Below are positions 5,117 to 5,290 of a DNA stretch of 5,290 nt, in pieces (the stretch's first letter is position 1; the number at the start of each line of letters is the position of its first letter). This DNA comes from Bacteroidales bacterium (GTDB lineage Bacteria > Bacteroidota > Bacteroidia > Bacteroidales > WRGA01): NCBI GenBank assembly GCA_031279795.1, contig JAITHZ010000284.1, forward strand, positions 1 through 5,290, in the 5' to 3' direction. The translations under genes and the position numbers were made by a program. Under the pieces are notes generated by a model. The model made no database searches. It was not told the DNA's origin and saw nothing but the letters and a program-made list of their open reading frames with translations.

Positions 5117-5245
5117 TCAGGTAAATATGAAGATTAAATTGCAAAAAAACACTTTTCGGAGGGGACTCAAAGAAGGAATTTTGACAGTAAACCCGTCAGG
5201 GTTTTCCTCTGCGATTTTTTTAATCGCTTCAAATAAATGTGTCAT
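5117..5245 (-). CDS. 5' fragment of the interrupted gene (42 aa, truncated)
   Basis: From ATG 5245 the frame gives 26 native residues (MTHLFEAIKKIAEENPDG to IPSL), then 16 residues read from the inserted element (SPLRKVFFCNLIFIFT), ending at TGA 5119-5117 and followed at once by an in-frame TAA. The hydrophobic element-derived tail has no counterpart in the restored protein. The peptide is probably non-functional, but its translation would deliver ribosomes to the ATG at 5110. Confidence 0.55.
   Translation of the reverse strand: MTHLFEAIKKIAEENPDGFTVKIPSLSPLRKVFFCNLIFIFT
5151..5167 (-). repeat. MITE terminal inverted repeat, right
   Basis: ACTTTTCGGAGGGGACT on the + strand, perfect reverse complement of 5062-5078. 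Confidence 0.9.
5168..5175. repeat. Target site duplication, copy 2 (CAAAGAAG)
   Basis: Identical to 5054-5061 and directly abutting the element on its high-coordinate side. Read on the minus strand it is CTTCTTTG, part of the codons for P-S-L of the interrupted protein. Confidence 0.8.
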
Positions 5246-5290
5246 AGAACTTCTGTCGTTTTTATCCTGCTGACCCTGCAGTTCTAAATA

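Larger units (their letters stand above)
5062..5167. mobile_element. MITE-like element, 106 bp, 17-bp perfect terminal inverted repeats
   Basis: The ends AGTCCCCTCCGAAAAGT (5062-5078) and ACTTTTCGGAGGGGACT (5151-5167) are perfect reverse complements. The 72-bp centre is AT-rich, encodes no transposase and contains a further 7-bp inverted repeat, ATTTTGG/CCAAAAT (5081-5087 with 5096-5102). Direct 8-bp copies of CAAAGAAG flank it, and excision in silico restores the host reading frame. This is the structure of a non-autonomous element moved in trans by a transposase encoded elsewhere. I cannot assign an insertion sequence family from the ends; an 8-bp duplication occurs in several families. Strand is undefined because the element is symmetric and non-coding. 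Confidence 0.85.
4796..5245 (-). pseudogene. Small conserved Bacteroidetes-type gene interrupted by a MITE-like element
   Basis: Two pieces of one gene are visible on the minus strand. The 5' piece encodes MTHLFEAIKKIAEENPDG and on to IPSL (26 residues, from ATG 5245). The 3' piece encodes 85 residues starting EFLISGYVAAYSETQNCF and ending FREIRL. Between them is a 106-bp element plus a duplicated 8-bp target. Deleting the element and one target copy joins IPSL directly to EFLISG in frame, giving about 111 residues. I recall Bacteroidetes hypothetical proteins of this size with an NPDGFTV start, an AY-ETQN-F centre and a YYFDSSK...QIAIFDL...EI end, but know no function. No signal peptide or membrane segment is seen in the restored protein. 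In-frame codons remain open from 5246 to the window edge, so an earlier start cannot be excluded. ATG 5245 fits the family pattern. Confidence 0.8.

Noticed and set aside
5127..5273. A + strand 48-codon frame starting at ATG 5127 inside the inserted element
   Set aside because: It runs antisense through the 5' piece of the interrupted gene, whose minus-strand translation is family-like. Nothing recognisable is encoded on +.
5246..5290. Possible end of an upstream gene, with a TAA at 5264-5262 on the minus strand
   Set aside because: Only 8 codons are visible before the window edge and another frame is also open, so neither an upstream gene end nor an N-terminal extension of the interrupted gene can be supported.

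Overview
The window reads as a chromosomal segment of a Bacteroidales-type member of the Bacteroidota. Three signs point there. Promoter elements match the Bacteroidetes -7 consensus TAnnTTTG. Leaders upstream of start codons are A-rich with no Shine-Dalgarno. The DnaE has the long, PHP-active architecture with an inserted coiled coil. Species cannot be fixed from sequence alone.

Layout. A tRNA-Ala(GGC) gene with its own -7 promoter element lies at the left edge on the + strand. It converges on dnaE (minus strand, about 230-3880), which encodes the catalytic alpha subunit of DNA polymerase III. The two genes share one strong bidirectional hairpin terminator (161-196). dnaE has a well-formed Bacteroidetes promoter just upstream, and that promoter rules out the longest possible reading frame and fixes the start downstream. 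The roughly 340-400 bp gap before the next gene holds no credible protein gene. It contains a second -7 element, a leader-like hairpin with a T8 tract, and two further dyad structures.

Right part. A 153-residue protein with a C-terminal helix-turn-helix (4286-4747, minus) is preceded by a GC-rich hairpin followed by TTTT (4769-4789). Upstream of that lies the most notable item: a small gene (4796-5245, minus) that originally encoded about 111 residues. It is interrupted by a 106-bp non-coding element with perfect 17-bp terminal inverted repeats (5062-5167), flanked by 8-bp direct repeats CAAAGAAG. This has the form of a MITE insertion. Removing the element plus one target copy restores one continuous frame.

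The insertion adds 114 bp, exactly 38 codons. It places TGA-TAA followed one codon later by ATG, all in the host frame. The downstream 85 residues can therefore still be translated, behind a 19-residue N-terminus encoded by the element and the second target copy. Whether that product is made cannot be told from sequence.

How the genes relate: tRNA-Ala and dnaE are independent housekeeping genes. The small interrupted gene and the HTH gene are co-directional and may be a two-gene unit with an internal terminator or attenuator; their function is not known to me.
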